From JBHOQS01 sp042408875 (GTDB taxonomy: Bacteria; Chloroflexota; UBA11872; JBHOQS01): DNA of 64,000 nucleotides. Positions 17,205 through 25,784 of the stretch are shown here, one piece after another (position 1 is the stretch's first letter; every line of letters begins with the position of its first letter). The notes under the pieces were generated by a model. The model worked only from the letters and a program-made list of their open reading frames with translations. It made no database searches and was not told where the DNA came from. The translations under genes were made by a program, and so were the position numbers. The stretch covers positions 1-64,000 of the forward strand of contig JBHOQS010000006.1 in the NCBI GenBank assembly GCA_042408875.1. Direction: 5' to 3'.

Positions 17205-20200
17205 TCAATCCTGTGGCTGCCGGTAGCCGGACGGATCGCCATGGGGCGCAACCGGCTCGGCCTCCGGCCGGCCACCCTGGCGCGGAGCAGGAAGCGGCAC
17301 CGCCATCCGGATATCCGCAGCCCATCCCGTGCCCGCTCCGGCGCCTGCCGCGGCAGGTGCGAGCTCGGGTGCCGGCGGTGCACCGCGACGGAACAGCCGC
17401 AGGATGCGGCTCTGCACGCCGTCAAAGTAGGTGTAGCTGGCCGGCACAAAGAGCAACGTGAGCAGTGTGGACGAGAGCATGCCGCCCATCACTACCAGCG
17501 CCACCGGCGCACGAAGTTCTGAGCCCTCGCCGAGCTTGAGTGCCACCGGGAGCAGGGCGATCACGATCGTCGCAGTGGTCATCAGAATGGGGCGCAGGCG
17601 AGTGGGACCGGCCTCTAGCAAGGCCTCCTCACGGGAGAGACCGCGGCGGCGCAGCGTGTTCGTGTAGTCCACCAGCAGGATGCCGTTCTTTCCTACCAGA
17701 CCGAAGAGCTGGATCAGGCCGACAATGGAGAAAATATTGACCGTCTCACGCGTAACCAGCAGGGCCAGGATCGCCCCCACAACGGAGAGCGGCAGGGCCA
17801 GCATGATCACTAGTGGGTACAGCAGCGACTCATAGAGCCCCACCAGCAGCATATAGGTCAGCAGCACGGAGAGCCCCAGCGCAAAGAAGAGCTGGCCAAA
17901 GGCCTCCCCCTGCGCCTCGGATTGGCCGCCCAGACTGATGCGGTAGCCCGCGGGAACATCTATCGACTGAATCACCTTCCGGATATCGGCGCCCACCTCG
18001 TTGAGGGCACGCCCCTCGATGTTGGCGCCGATAGTCAGGACACGCTGGCGGTTCAGCCGGTTAATCTGGGCCGGTCCATCCTGCGTCGTAAATTGCGCCA
18101 GCTGGCCGAGCGAGAAGGTTGTGCCGCGCGAGGGCGACAGGAGCGGCAACTGTCCAACACTGTCCAGGCTAGCGCGGTCGGCATCTGCCCCCACGACGCG
18201 CACGTCCACCGCACTCTGCCCCTCCTTGCGTAGCTGCGTCGCTACAGTGCCAGCGTACGCGGTGCGCAGCGTGCCAGCGACAGCCTGCGAGCTCAGGCCG
18301 AAGTCGGCCGCGCGCTGGCGATCCACGTGCACCACCAGTTCAGGCGAGCCGGCTGTGCCGCTGTTCGTGATATCGCTCAGGCCGGCGACCTGAGCAAGGC
18401 TGCGCTCTACCTGTGCAGCCAGCCTGGTCAACGTGCCCAGATCATCGCCGTAGACATTCACCTGGATCGGTTGCTGCAGGCCGCCGGGTCCGGCACTGGG
18501 CAAGGCGGCACGGACCTTCAGGCCGGCGATGCCCTCGCCAAGTCGAACGGCTTCTGCCGCGATCTCCGGCGGCTTGCGATGGCGCTCCCGCGGCGAGACC
18601 AGCACGACGTCGAGACGCGCCACGTTGGGCTGCTGGGTGATCTGGCTCGTTCCCTGGCCGACAACGGTCACCACCGTCTTGACCTCAGGGATCTTTAACA
18701 GGCCCGCCTCCAGCCGGCCCACCACAGCACTGGTGGCGCCGAGCGACGTGCCGGGCGGCATCTCGGCGACGAGGCTGAAGTAGCTCTGGTCCAGCTCCGG
18801 AATGAAGTTTGCCCCGATCAAGCCAGCGACAGGGATAGCGAGGCTGATCACCAGCGCAGCGACGCCGCTGAGGATCACCACGGGGCGGTGCTGCAACGCC
18901 CAGCGCAGCGTGGCGCGGTAGCGGCGCTCCAGTGCAGCGAAACCGCGGTCCCACCAGCGCCCGAAGGCTGCCAGCGGCCCGCGCCCGCGTTCATCCTCCG
19001 GGCTGAGCAACCGCGAGGCCAGCAGCGGCGTGAGCGTGAATGAGACGAGCAGCGAGAAAAGCGTTGCTACGACAATCACCAAGCCGAACTGCTTGAAGAA
19101 GCCGCCCGTCATGCCGGTCAAGAAGGCAAAGGGAGCGAAGACCACCACGTCCACAAAGGTGATGGCGATGGCTGCCAGGCCGATCTCGCTGCGGCCTTGC
19201 AGCGCCGCAGCACGCGGGTTCAGGCCGCGGCTCAGCCACCGGAAGATGTTCTCCAGCACAACGATAGAGTCATCGACCAGGATGCCTACCGTCAGCGCCA
19301 GGCCGAGCAGCGTCATGATATTCAACGTGAAGCCCAGGAACGCTATCACCGCCAGCGTGGCGATCAGCGACGTGGGGATCGCCAGCAGCACGATGAACGT
19401 ACTGCGCCAGGAATGCAGAAAGACCAGCAGCACCAGACCAGTCAGTACAACGGCAAGCAGAAGCTCGCGCTGGACGTCGTTCACCGAATTACGGATAAAC
19501 GTCGAGCTATCATAGACGATCTCGAATTGCACGTCCTGCGGCAGCGTGCTGCGGATTGTATCGAGCTGCTTGCGGATGCTATCGGTGACCTGAACGATGT
19601 TTGCACTGGACTGCTTCGACACGCTGATCAGGACGGTATCCTTGCCGTTTGTACGGGTGATCGTCCGCTGCTCCTTTAAGCCCTCTTCGACCGTGGCAAC
19701 ATCGCTCACCCGCACCACAGTGCCGTTGGGCATGACCGTGACGGCTAGGTCCTCGATGTCTTTCACGCCCCCTAGGCGCGTATCGACACGCAGGTTGACC
19801 TCGCGGCCCTGCTGCTCGATGCGCCCGCCGGGCAGGTTGAGGTTCTCCTGAGCGATCACTGCGGAGAGCTGCGGCAGTGTGAGGCCGTAAGCGCGCAGTT
19901 TGGCGGGATCGGCCTTGATCTGGATCTCGCGCTGGCGGCCACCGATCAAGCTCACGCGCCCCACGCCGTTGATCTGCTCTAGCCGCGGCCGGATCTTCTC
20001 GTCGGCCAGCCGGTAGAGCTGCTCCGGCGGGCGGTCGCCCCACACAGCCAGCGACATCACCGCCTGGGCGTTGATATCGGCTTTAATGATGCTCGGCGGC
20101 AAGATATCCTGCGGGAGTTGCGCGCGGATGGCATTCACGCGCTTCTCGACGTCTATAGCGGCTACGTCGGCATTCACGTTGTCTTTGAAGGTGACGATGA

Positions 20201-20507
20201 CCGCGGAGGCGCCTTCCGAGGAGACCGAGCGAATGGAGTCCAGCCCCGGCATGCCGGCGACGGCATCCTCGACCGGCTTGGTGACGAGCTGCTCCACTAC
20301 TTCCGGCCCTGCGCCGGGGTAGACGATAGAGACCGTCACGACAGGAATGTTGACGCTCGGCAGCAGATCCACGCCCAGCCGCGTTGCTGAGACCAGGCCC
20401 AGCACAACCACGGCCAGGATAACCATGAGGGTGAAGAGCGGGCGCTGGATCGCCACGCGGGTGAGAGCCATGCCGCTTCCACCGTTGGCGTGATCCTGAT
20501 CGGGCAC
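17205..20507 (-). CDS. RND family efflux transporter permease (AcrB type)
   Basis: A 1100-residue hydrophobe/amphiphile exporter. The N-terminal helix (IQRPLFTLMVILAVVVLGLV) is followed by the porter domain with VVTVSIVYPGAGPEVVEQLVTKPVEDAV. TM4 carries GILVDDSIVVLENIFR, the proton-relay Asp pair, and the loop GRSEIGLAAIAITFVDVVVFAPFAFL is typical. The second half repeats the pattern, ending in TM10 GLVGKNGILLVDYTN. The start is GTG after TTGGAGGATATAAC; an internal ATG (MALTRVAIQRP) 12 codons later is possible. It sits between marR and the adaptor gene in one operon, so it probably exports a toxic compound sensed by MarR. Confidence 0.95.
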   Translation of the reverse strand: MPDQDHANGGSGMALTRVAIQRPLFTLMVILAVVVLGLVSATRLGVDLLPSVNIPVVTVSIVYPGAGPEVVEQLVTKPVEDAVAGMPGLDSIRSVSSEGASAVIVTFKDNVNADVAAIDVEKRVNAIRAQLPQDILPPSIIKADINAQAVMSLAVWGDRPPEQLYRLADEKIRPRLEQINGVGRVSLIGGRQREIQIKADPAKLRAYGLTLPQLSAVIAQENLNLPGGRIEQQGREVNLRVDTRLGGVKDIEDLAVTVMPNGTVVRVSDVATVEEGLKEQRTITRTNGKDTVLISVSKQSSANIVQVTDSIRKQLDTIRSTLPQDVQFEIVYDSSTFIRNSVNDVQRELLLAVVLTGLVLLVFLHSWRSTFIVLLAIPTSLIATLAVIAFLGFTLNIMTLLGLALTVGILVDDSIVVLENIFRWLSRGLNPRAAALQGRSEIGLAAIAITFVDVVVFAPFAFLTGMTGGFFKQFGLVIVVATLFSLLVSFTLTPLLASRLLSPEDERGRGPLAAFGRWWDRGFAALERRYRATLRWALQHRPVVILSGVAALVISLAIPVAGLIGANFIPELDQSYFSLVAEMPPGTSLGATSAVVGRLEAGLLKIPEVKTVVTVVGQGTSQITQQPNVARLDVVLVSPRERHRKPPEIAAEAVRLGEGIAGLKVRAALPSAGPGGLQQPIQVNVYGDDLGTLTRLAAQVERSLAQVAGLSDITNSGTAGSPELVVHVDRQRAADFGLSSQAVAGTLRTAYAGTVATQLRKEGQSAVDVRVVGADADRASLDSVGQLPLLSPSRGTTFSLGQLAQFTTQDGPAQINRLNRQRVLTIGANIEGRALNEVGADIRKVIQSIDVPAGYRISLGGQSEAQGEAFGQLFFALGLSVLLTYMLLVGLYESLLYPLVIMLALPLSVVGAILALLVTRETVNIFSIVGLIQLFGLVGKNGILLVDYTNTLRRRGLSREEALLEAGPTRLRPILMTTATIVIALLPVALKLGEGSELRAPVALVVMGGMLSSTLLTLLFVPASYTYFDGVQSRILRLFRRGAPPAPELAPAAAGAGAGTGWAADIRMAVPLPAPRQGGRPEAEPVAPHGDPSGYRQPQD

Positions 20508-20697
20508 GTTATATCCTCCAATCCTCCGCTATGCGTGTGTACTGTGTCCCGGTGTGCATAAGGCACCGGCGCTCAACCACGGTAGCACAGGAGGCGGGGC
20601 GATTTGGTGACACGCCCCTGCCGGCTATCACCCATCTGCGTGACAGGGCTGCTTGATCGGCACTGCATGCTTCCATTAGCCGAGTTCTGCCGACCTG

Positions 20698-21306
20698 TCA
20701 TACCGGCTTGGGCAGTGAGCCAGACCCACCGGCTTCGCCTGACGGCATGCCTGCGTCGGTCTGCGCAGGCTCAAGCACGCCGGACACGAGCTCCGGACAT
20801 GCCTTGCGCAGCAGGGGCAGGAGTGCATCTATATCGATCCGAATGCCTTCGCCCAGCACATCGCTCAGGCGCTTCAGGTTACGCACGAAGGGCTCGCGCT
20901 CTGCCTCCGGCATTTCCTCAAGGAAGCGTTGCAACTGGGCGACGCGGTTGCGCACCGCGTTCTCCACGACCGCGCTGACCTCGGATGTCAGCCGTACCCA
21001 CACCACCCGCCGGTCGGCCGCATCGCGGACCCGCTCCACCCAGTACATCTTTTCGAGCTTGTCCACCAGGGCGGTCGCTGCCGGCGGTGTCACGGCGAGC
21101 CGTGTTGCCAGCTCGCTCAGCGTGAGGGGGCCGTGCTGCCACAGCACGCCAGCAGCCTGCACCTGAAGGGCAGTTGGCTGCGGCGGGCGGCGTCGCCCGG
21201 CCTGCCGCGGTAACTGATGGCCATGCACCGGCCCGTAGACATGTCGAGCCAGGGCAGGAAGGAGCTCCACGATCGCCTCCGCCAGGGCACGCGTATCCGT
21301 GGTCAT
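20698..21306 (-). CDS. MarR family transcriptional regulator
   Basis: A 202-residue winged-helix regulator. The DNA-binding part is TLSELATRLAVTPPAATALVDKLEKMYWVERVRDAADRR, with the D-x-R wing motif of MarR proteins, followed by dimerisation helices. A low-complexity tail of about 30 residues (GMPSGEAGGSGS) is unusual. It is the first gene of the efflux operon; the pump starts 190 bases downstream with nothing recognised in that gap. It probably represses its own promoter at 21390-21418. Confidence 0.92.
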   Translation of the reverse strand: MTTDTRALAEAIVELLPALARHVYGPVHGHQLPRQAGRRRPPQPTALQVQAAGVLWQHGPLTLSELATRLAVTPPAATALVDKLEKMYWVERVRDAADRRVVWVRLTSEVSAVVENAVRNRVAQLQRFLEEMPEAEREPFVRNLKRLSDVLGEGIRIDIDALLPLLRKACPELVSGVLEPAQTDAGMPSGEAGGSGSLPKPV

Positions 21307-21307
21307 C

Positions 21308-21339
21308 TCTCGGCTGGTCTCATTTCTCGGCTGGTCTCA
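21308..21339. repeat. 15-bp direct repeat before marR start
   Basis: TCTCGGCTGGTCTCA occurs at 21308-21322 and 21325-21339 (period 17). The pair covers the 33 bases immediately before the marR start codon, where a ribosome binding site would be expected. It may affect translation or be a regulator site in the leader. Confidence 0.55.
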
Positions 21340-21389
21340 GTAAAGAGAGCACCGGCAGATATTTCTATTACTTAATTAAATGCTTTAAC

Positions 21390-21418
21390 AGCGTAGCAGG
21401 CCAGACGGTGAGTGTCAA
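21390..21418 (-). promoter_or_regulatory. Promoter of the marR-efflux operon
   Basis: Read on the minus strand, TTGACA (21418-21413), a 17-base spacer and TACGCT (21395-21390). Transcription would start near 21383. The AT-rich leader just after it holds TTAATTAA (palindrome within 21370-21380), a plausible MarR-type operator overlapping the start region. Confidence 0.65.
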
Positions 21419-21450
21419 GGGGGAAGCAGAAGCAAGATCGATGGCGCCGT

Positions 21451-21834
21451 TTAAGGGATCAGGTCAGCGTTGGTGAGCGCCTCGACGAGACGTTCGGGAG
21501 GGTCGCCTTTGTACACGAAGCCGTCCACTCCAGCGGCCAGCGCCGGGCCTTGCGCCTCAGGCTGGCTGCTCAGGACGATGACCTTGAGCCCGGGGTGAAC
21601 TTCGCGCAGGCGCGTTACCAGCGCGGCAGGGTCGTCGCGGCAGAATTCCCAGTCCACCAGCAGGATATCGGGGAAACTCGCCTGGGTTCGTGCTACCAGG
21701 TCATGTGGCTCCGCTATTTCCTCGATCGTGACAGCAGCTCCGGCCAGTTGCTCCAGAAGCAGGCGCAGGGCAGAGCGCACGGTCACACGCCTATCTGCGA
21801 GCAGGACCCGGGTCGGGCCACCCGTACGCAGCAT
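21451..21834 (-). CDS. Stand-alone response-regulator receiver domain protein
   Basis: A 127-residue receiver with no output domain. The phospho-acceptor Asp is in DILLVDWEF, the Ser/Thr switch in VIVLSSQP and the Lys in GFVYKGDPPE. The N-terminal acidic pair is reduced (LLADRR rather than DD), so metal binding may be weakened. Start at ATG 21834, preceded by TAAGGAT, which also contains the stop of the methyltransferase gene. The two genes are therefore tightly coupled. A longer frame to 21975 overlaps the methyltransferase and lacks support. The partner kinase is unknown. Confidence 0.75.
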   Translation of the reverse strand: MLRTGGPTRVLLADRRVTVRSALRLLLEQLAGAAVTIEEIAEPHDLVARTQASFPDILLVDWEFCRDDPAALVTRLREVHPGLKVIVLSSQPEAQGPALAAGVDGFVYKGDPPERLVEALTNADLIP

Positions 21835-21838
21835 ATCC

Positions 21839-22492
21839 TTATTTGAACGCCACACCAGCGATGCACGGAGCGGTAATCTTGAGCAGCATGGGGAGCTCGA
21901 AGCGCTCGTAGCGCAGGTCACGGAATCCGGCGTGCTCGAGCGCGACCCATGTCTCACGGTCCGGATGGCAGCCATCTGCGATCACTTTCCAGACCGGCCG
22001 CACCAGCTCCTGGAGGCGGCGCAATATGGTGCCTTGTGGCGCTGCCACATGCTCGATAAAAACAAACTGTCCATCCGGCTTCAGCACCCTCCGTACCTCA
22101 TGCAGCGCGTGTGTAACATCATCAACTGAACAGAGCACGAGCGTAGCGATCACCGCATCGGCGCTCTCGTCTGGGAGGTCGAGCCGCTCAGCTGTGCCAC
22201 AGCGGATCTCAACCGCTCTCCCAAGCTGCGCCGCCTTCTCCCGCAGATAGCGGTGCATGTACGGGTTCGGCTCGACGCCGATCCAGCGCACATCCGGTGG
22301 CAGGAACGGCAGGTTCGCGCCTGTGCCGGGCCCAATCTCCAAGACAACGCCGCGCAGGCCAGCGAACAGGGCACGTTTCCGCGCGCCGAGCAGACGGTTC
22401 ATGGTGTCTTCACTATGGGCGACCACCCAGGCGAAGACACGACGCCACACCCCAGTGCGCCGGCTCGCATAGCAACGGCCGCGGTCCAGCAT
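21839..22492 (-). CDS. Class I SAM-dependent methyltransferase
   Basis: A 217-residue methyltransferase from ATG 22492, chosen because AGAGGAG lies about 10 bases upstream; an ATG at 22564 would add 24 residues. Motif I is VVLEIGPGTGANLPFL, then WIGVEPNPYMHRYL, the TAERLDLPDESADAVIATLVLCSV block, and VLKPDGQFVFIEHV. The arrangement matches the UbiE/COQ5-like or phosphatidylethanolamine methyltransferase-like group. Its stop abuts the ribosome binding site of a lone receiver gene. Substrate unknown, perhaps a lipid. Confidence 0.88.
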   Translation of the reverse strand: MLDRGRCYASRRTGVWRRVFAWVVAHSEDTMNRLLGARKRALFAGLRGVVLEIGPGTGANLPFLPPDVRWIGVEPNPYMHRYLREKAAQLGRAVEIRCGTAERLDLPDESADAVIATLVLCSVDDVTHALHEVRRVLKPDGQFVFIEHVAAPQGTILRRLQELVRPVWKVIADGCHPDRETWVALEHAGFRDLRYERFELPMLLKITAPCIAGVAFK

Positions 22493-22514
22493 GGCCGGTT
22501 GCTCCTCTGTCAGC

Positions 22515-22544
22515 AATGGTTGACAGCGGTTGACAATGGTTGAG
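22515..22544. repeat. Three 10-bp tandem repeats (ARYGGTTGAS)
   Basis: AATGGTTGAC, AGCGGTTGAC and AATGGTTGAG follow one another at 22515-22544, just upstream of the methyltransferase ribosome binding site. The period of 10 places GGTTGA on the same DNA face each turn. The rest of the gap 22493-22829 shows no gene or clear signal. Confidence 0.55.
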
Positions 22545-22829
22545 AAGAAGGATAACGAGAACAAAACATGAAAACCGCCTTGTTTGTTGTCGTATCCCGT
22601 ACCAGCGCTAGCACCAGCCGGGCAGCCGCGGGTACGCCAACGGGCTGCGGGGCCTGGAGAGCGCTGCCCGGTGCAGCGTGCCGCACCTCCCAGAGAGGAG
22701 TCTACCGTAAGAGTGGCGCAGGCGCCTCAGGCGACGGAGCGGTTCGCCACCTGGTTGACTGGCGGGGAGCAAACCTGGCCATCCGGCCAGGATCGCCGGA
22801 CGGGCGGAGAGCAGGAAGGCATGTCGCGG

Positions 22830-23477
22830 TCACTCGTAGGTGACCAAGCGATGCTGAAGGGCCAGTGCGACCGCCTCAGTGCGGGTGGCCACACCGAGCT
22901 TGGAGAGGATGCTACTGACGTGGAACTTGACGGTCGATCTGCTCACGATCAGGCGCTGGGCGATCTCGCTGTTATTCAGGCCCTTGACCATCAGCGCCAG
23001 CACCTCGCGCTCGCGCGCGGTCAGATCGTGGCCAGGGGCCGGCTCGCTACGCGCAGTGCGCAGCAGCACGCGCGTTGCCTCCGGCGAGAGGGTCGGGTGG
23101 CCGGCCCTAGCCCGGCGGATGGCTGAGGCCAGCTCCTCTGCCCCGACATTCTTCAGGAGATAGCCGATCGCGCCAGCCTGTATGGCGCGGTGCACTAGAT
23201 CATCCTCCTGGAAGCTCGTCAGGGCGATCACCCGGACTTCAGGATGGGCCTGGCGGATTGCGTGCGTGGCCGCTGCCCCATCCATCTCCGGCATGACCAG
23301 GTCCATTAGGACCACGTCCGGCCGGACCTTCTCACAGATCCGGAGTGCCTCGTGCCCCCCTGCCGCTTCAGCCACTAGCTCGAGATCGTCGAAGGCCATG
23401 AGAAACGCGGCCAGGCCGCTGCGCACCACAGCATGGTCGTCCACAATCATGACCCGGATTGGCTGCGCTTCACTCAT
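22830..23477 (-). CDS. LuxR/NarL family two-component response regulator
   Basis: A 215-residue regulator: receiver (residues 1-125; DDHAVVRSG, phospho-Asp in DVVLMDLVMPEMDG, Lys in YLLKNVGAEEL) and a C-terminal LuxR HTH (LTAREREVLALMVKGLNNSEIAQRLIVSRSTVKFHVSSILSKLGVATR). It binds DNA when phosphorylated. Its start overlaps the stop of the upstream histidine kinase by 8 bases, so the two form a cognate pair. Confidence 0.96.
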   Translation of the reverse strand: MSEAQPIRVMIVDDHAVVRSGLAAFLMAFDDLELVAEAAGGHEALRICEKVRPDVVLMDLVMPEMDGAAATHAIRQAHPEVRVIALTSFQEDDLVHRAIQAGAIGYLLKNVGAEELASAIRRARAGHPTLSPEATRVLLRTARSEPAPGHDLTAREREVLALMVKGLNNSEIAQRLIVSRSTVKFHVSSILSKLGVATRTEAVALALQHRLVTYE

Positions 23478-25473
23478 CGTGGTCCTCGTCTATGTATGAA
23501 CGGGCTGGCTCCTCTCGCCTGCCATCATGCCACCTGACACGCACCAAGGTGCCGTGCTCCGGCCGGCTCTCCACCTCCAAACGGGCACCGATCGCTGCCG
23601 CACGCTCACGCATGATCCGCAGGCCAAGGTGGTTGGCGGGCACCCCTTGTAGATCAAAGCCGCAGCCATCATCGCGGACCGTAAGCTCGACGGTCTCCGC
23701 CGAGCAGTGGAGCAGCACCTCCGCATGCTGGGCACGGGCGTGCTTAGCAATATTGTTCAGCGCCTCCTGTACCACGCGATAGAGTACGACCTGGACCTCC
23801 GGCGGGAGCCGCGTCTGGCCTTGCACCGTGCACAGCGCGGGGACGCGAGACCGTCCAGTGAACGCGTCGCAGAGCTGGCGTAGCAGGTCTCCCAGAGGTA
23901 CCTCAATGAGTGCCGCCGGCCGCAGCTCCAGGAGCAGCGTGCGCATCTCGGCCAGCGCACCCCGGGTGAGCTGCCGCAGCTCCTCCAGACGCCGGCGCGC
24001 TTCGCCGGGATCGCGCTCCCACAGCCGGGGGAGCACCTCGGCGATCAAGCTGGATGAGAAGAGCGTCTGCGTGACCGCATCATGCAGCTCACGAGCGAGC
24101 CGTTGCCGTTCCTCGACCGCTGCAGCATGCTGCGCCTGCTCGTACAGCTGGGCGTTCTGGATCGCCACCGCGGCCCGCTGGGCCAGTGCGGTGAGCAGCC
24201 GCTCCTCGTCGGCGGTGAACACATGGCGCCGGCAGTAGTTCACCCCGTAAACGCCGAACACCTCACCGCCGATCTTGATCGGTACGTGCATGAGCGACTG
24301 GATCGCCTCCGGCCCGGTAATACGATGTGCCACACGCGGGTCAGATGGAGCATCCTCAACCTTGATCGGTTGGCCTGTGGTCGCGACGATTGTCGTCACA
24401 CCCTCGCCCCGCACGTGCACCATCTGGCTCACTGTCTCCGGGTGGAAGCCGCGTGCTGCGCCGACCACGAGACGCTCGCGTTGCTCGTCCCAGACCATGA
24501 CGGTGGCTTTATCCGCCTCCAGCACCTCTACTGCGACATCGACCAGTGCCTGGAGGACGCGATCGAGCTCCAAGGAGCCATAGAACTCTTCGTCGGCGCG
24601 GTACAGCGCCTCGAGCGCACGCATGCGTCGCTCCAGCTCGCGCGTGCGCTCTTCGACGCGCCGCTCCAGCGTCTGGTACGCCTGGACGCGGTCGGTGACA
24701 TCGCTGACGATCCCCTCGAGGGCCACGATCGCGCCGGCCTCGTCACGGACCGGTACAAAACGGTTCTCCACCCAGATCACGCGGCCGTCGCGGCGCATCC
24801 AGCGCAGCATCAAAGGGCTGCTCGCCTGCTCAGGCGCAGCGTGCTGGCGCTCGACCAGCCAGCGGTCATCCGGATGGACCAAGCGCAGGAGCGCGTCTGG
24901 ATCGGCGTAGCAGTCCTCCGGCGTGTAGCCAGTGACCGCAGCGATGGCGGCGCTGACATAGTCAAAGCCCCGGGCCGGTATCAGACGGTACCGATAGATC
25001 ACATCCGGCGCAGCCTCGGCTAGCCGGCGAAAGCGCTCCTCGCTCTCCTGGAGGCGCCGCTGCGCCTGCCGCTGCTCCGAAATGTCGGCGTATATTGCAA
25101 GCACACCGACGATCCCGCCCCGCGCGTCGCGCAGCGGCGCAGTTGACAGGCTCACGTCAATGTGCGTGCCATCTTTGCGCTGACGTACGACTTCACGGCT
25201 GATAAACGGCCGGCCCTCGAGCACCGCACGGCGGAATGCGTCCGCCTCCTCTCGCCGCTCCCGTGGCACCACCGGCAGGGGGCGCCCGACTACCTCGCCA
25301 GCCGTCCAGCCGAAGATCCGCTCGGCGGCCGGGTTCCACATGGTGACCGTTGCCTCAGGGTCCAGGGCGACGATGGCGAGCGGCGACGCCTCGATCAGGG
25401 CCCGAAGGTTCTCGAGGGTGTACGTCTCCGCCGGATCAGTGTCCTGCCGGCCGGCGGGGAAGAGCTCATGCAT
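23470..25473 (-). CDS. PAS/GAF sensor histidine kinase (NarL type)
   Basis: A 667-residue soluble kinase. Two PAS domains (residues ~20-140 with a PAC segment, and ~145-265), a short coiled coil (RRVEERTRELERRMRALEAL), a GAF domain (~295-440) and a HisKA_3/HATPase_c core. The phosphoacceptor His is in RQRLARELHDAVTQTLF, the N-box equivalent in VVQEALNNIAKHA and G1 in VRDDGCGFD. HisKA_3 kinases pair with NarL-type regulators, matching the overlapping downstream gene. No membrane segment; PAS or GAF may bind a cofactor or small ligand. Confidence 0.95.
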   Translation of the reverse strand: MHELFPAGRQDTDPAETYTLENLRALIEASPLAIVALDPEATVTMWNPAAERIFGWTAGEVVGRPLPVVPRERREEADAFRRAVLEGRPFISREVVRQRKDGTHIDVSLSTAPLRDARGGIVGVLAIYADISEQRQAQRRLQESEERFRRLAEAAPDVIYRYRLIPARGFDYVSAAIAAVTGYTPEDCYADPDALLRLVHPDDRWLVERQHAAPEQASSPLMLRWMRRDGRVIWVENRFVPVRDEAGAIVALEGIVSDVTDRVQAYQTLERRVEERTRELERRMRALEALYRADEEFYGSLELDRVLQALVDVAVEVLEADKATVMVWDEQRERLVVGAARGFHPETVSQMVHVRGEGVTTIVATTGQPIKVEDAPSDPRVAHRITGPEAIQSLMHVPIKIGGEVFGVYGVNYCRRHVFTADEERLLTALAQRAAVAIQNAQLYEQAQHAAAVEERQRLARELHDAVTQTLFSSSLIAEVLPRLWERDPGEARRRLEELRQLTRGALAEMRTLLLELRPAALIEVPLGDLLRQLCDAFTGRSRVPALCTVQGQTRLPPEVQVVLYRVVQEALNNIAKHARAQHAEVLLHCSAETVELTVRDDGCGFDLQGVPANHLGLRIMRERAAAIGARLEVESRPEHGTLVRVRWHDGRREEPARSYIDEDHDE

Positions 25474-25544
25474 GCGTACGTCTCGCGTCCTGCGCCGGGC
25501 GGTGCGCGTTCTCAGGGTGTGCGCTTTGCTCGCGAGGTTTCAAT

Positions 25545-25574
25545 GTTAAAACACGAAAAGTTAAAACACGAAAA
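25545..25574. repeat. Exact 15-bp tandem duplication in kinase leader
   Basis: GTTAAAACACGAAAA occurs twice in a row (25545-25559, 25560-25574). It lies in the leader between the promoter at 25606-25634 and the kinase start at 25473. The gap 25474-25784 also holds a small hairpin (GCTTTG/CAAAGC at 25642-25657) and a long palindrome (25678-25709). Confidence 0.6.
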
Positions 25575-25605
25575 AACAAACAGAGGTAACCGTTCATTGA
25601 TACAC

Positions 25606-25634
25606 AGCCTAGCTGGTCCCGGCGCTGCTGTCAA
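25606..25634 (-). promoter_or_regulatory. Promoter of the kinase/NarL operon
   Basis: On the minus strand TTGACA (25634-25629), a 17-base spacer and TAGGCT (25611-25606). Transcription would begin near 25599, giving a leader of about 125 bases that contains the 15-bp tandem duplication. Confidence 0.6.
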
Positions 25635-25677
25635 CCGGCGAGCTTTGACGGCAAAGCGTGAGAGAAGAGCGTGATAC

Positions 25678-25709
25678 CGCGCCGTGCAGGGCCGGCCCTG
25701 CACGGCGCG
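25678..25709. terminator. 32-bp perfect palindrome, probable terminator
   Basis: A perfect GC-rich palindrome (16 bases each side, centred on GGCC|GGCC at 25693/25694). It lies 76 bases downstream of the stop of the solute-binding protein gene, which runs leftwards. Between them is a very AT-rich stretch of TACTA/TATAT repeats (25710-25780). There is no U-tract after the hairpin in the leftward direction, so it may act as a transcript end or stabilising hairpin, or be a protein-binding palindrome. Confidence 0.5.
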
Positions 25710-25784
25710 AGTCAGTACTACTCAATACTACATTATTATATACTATATTACTATATATTTATATATTACGTTAGTGTATAGTAG

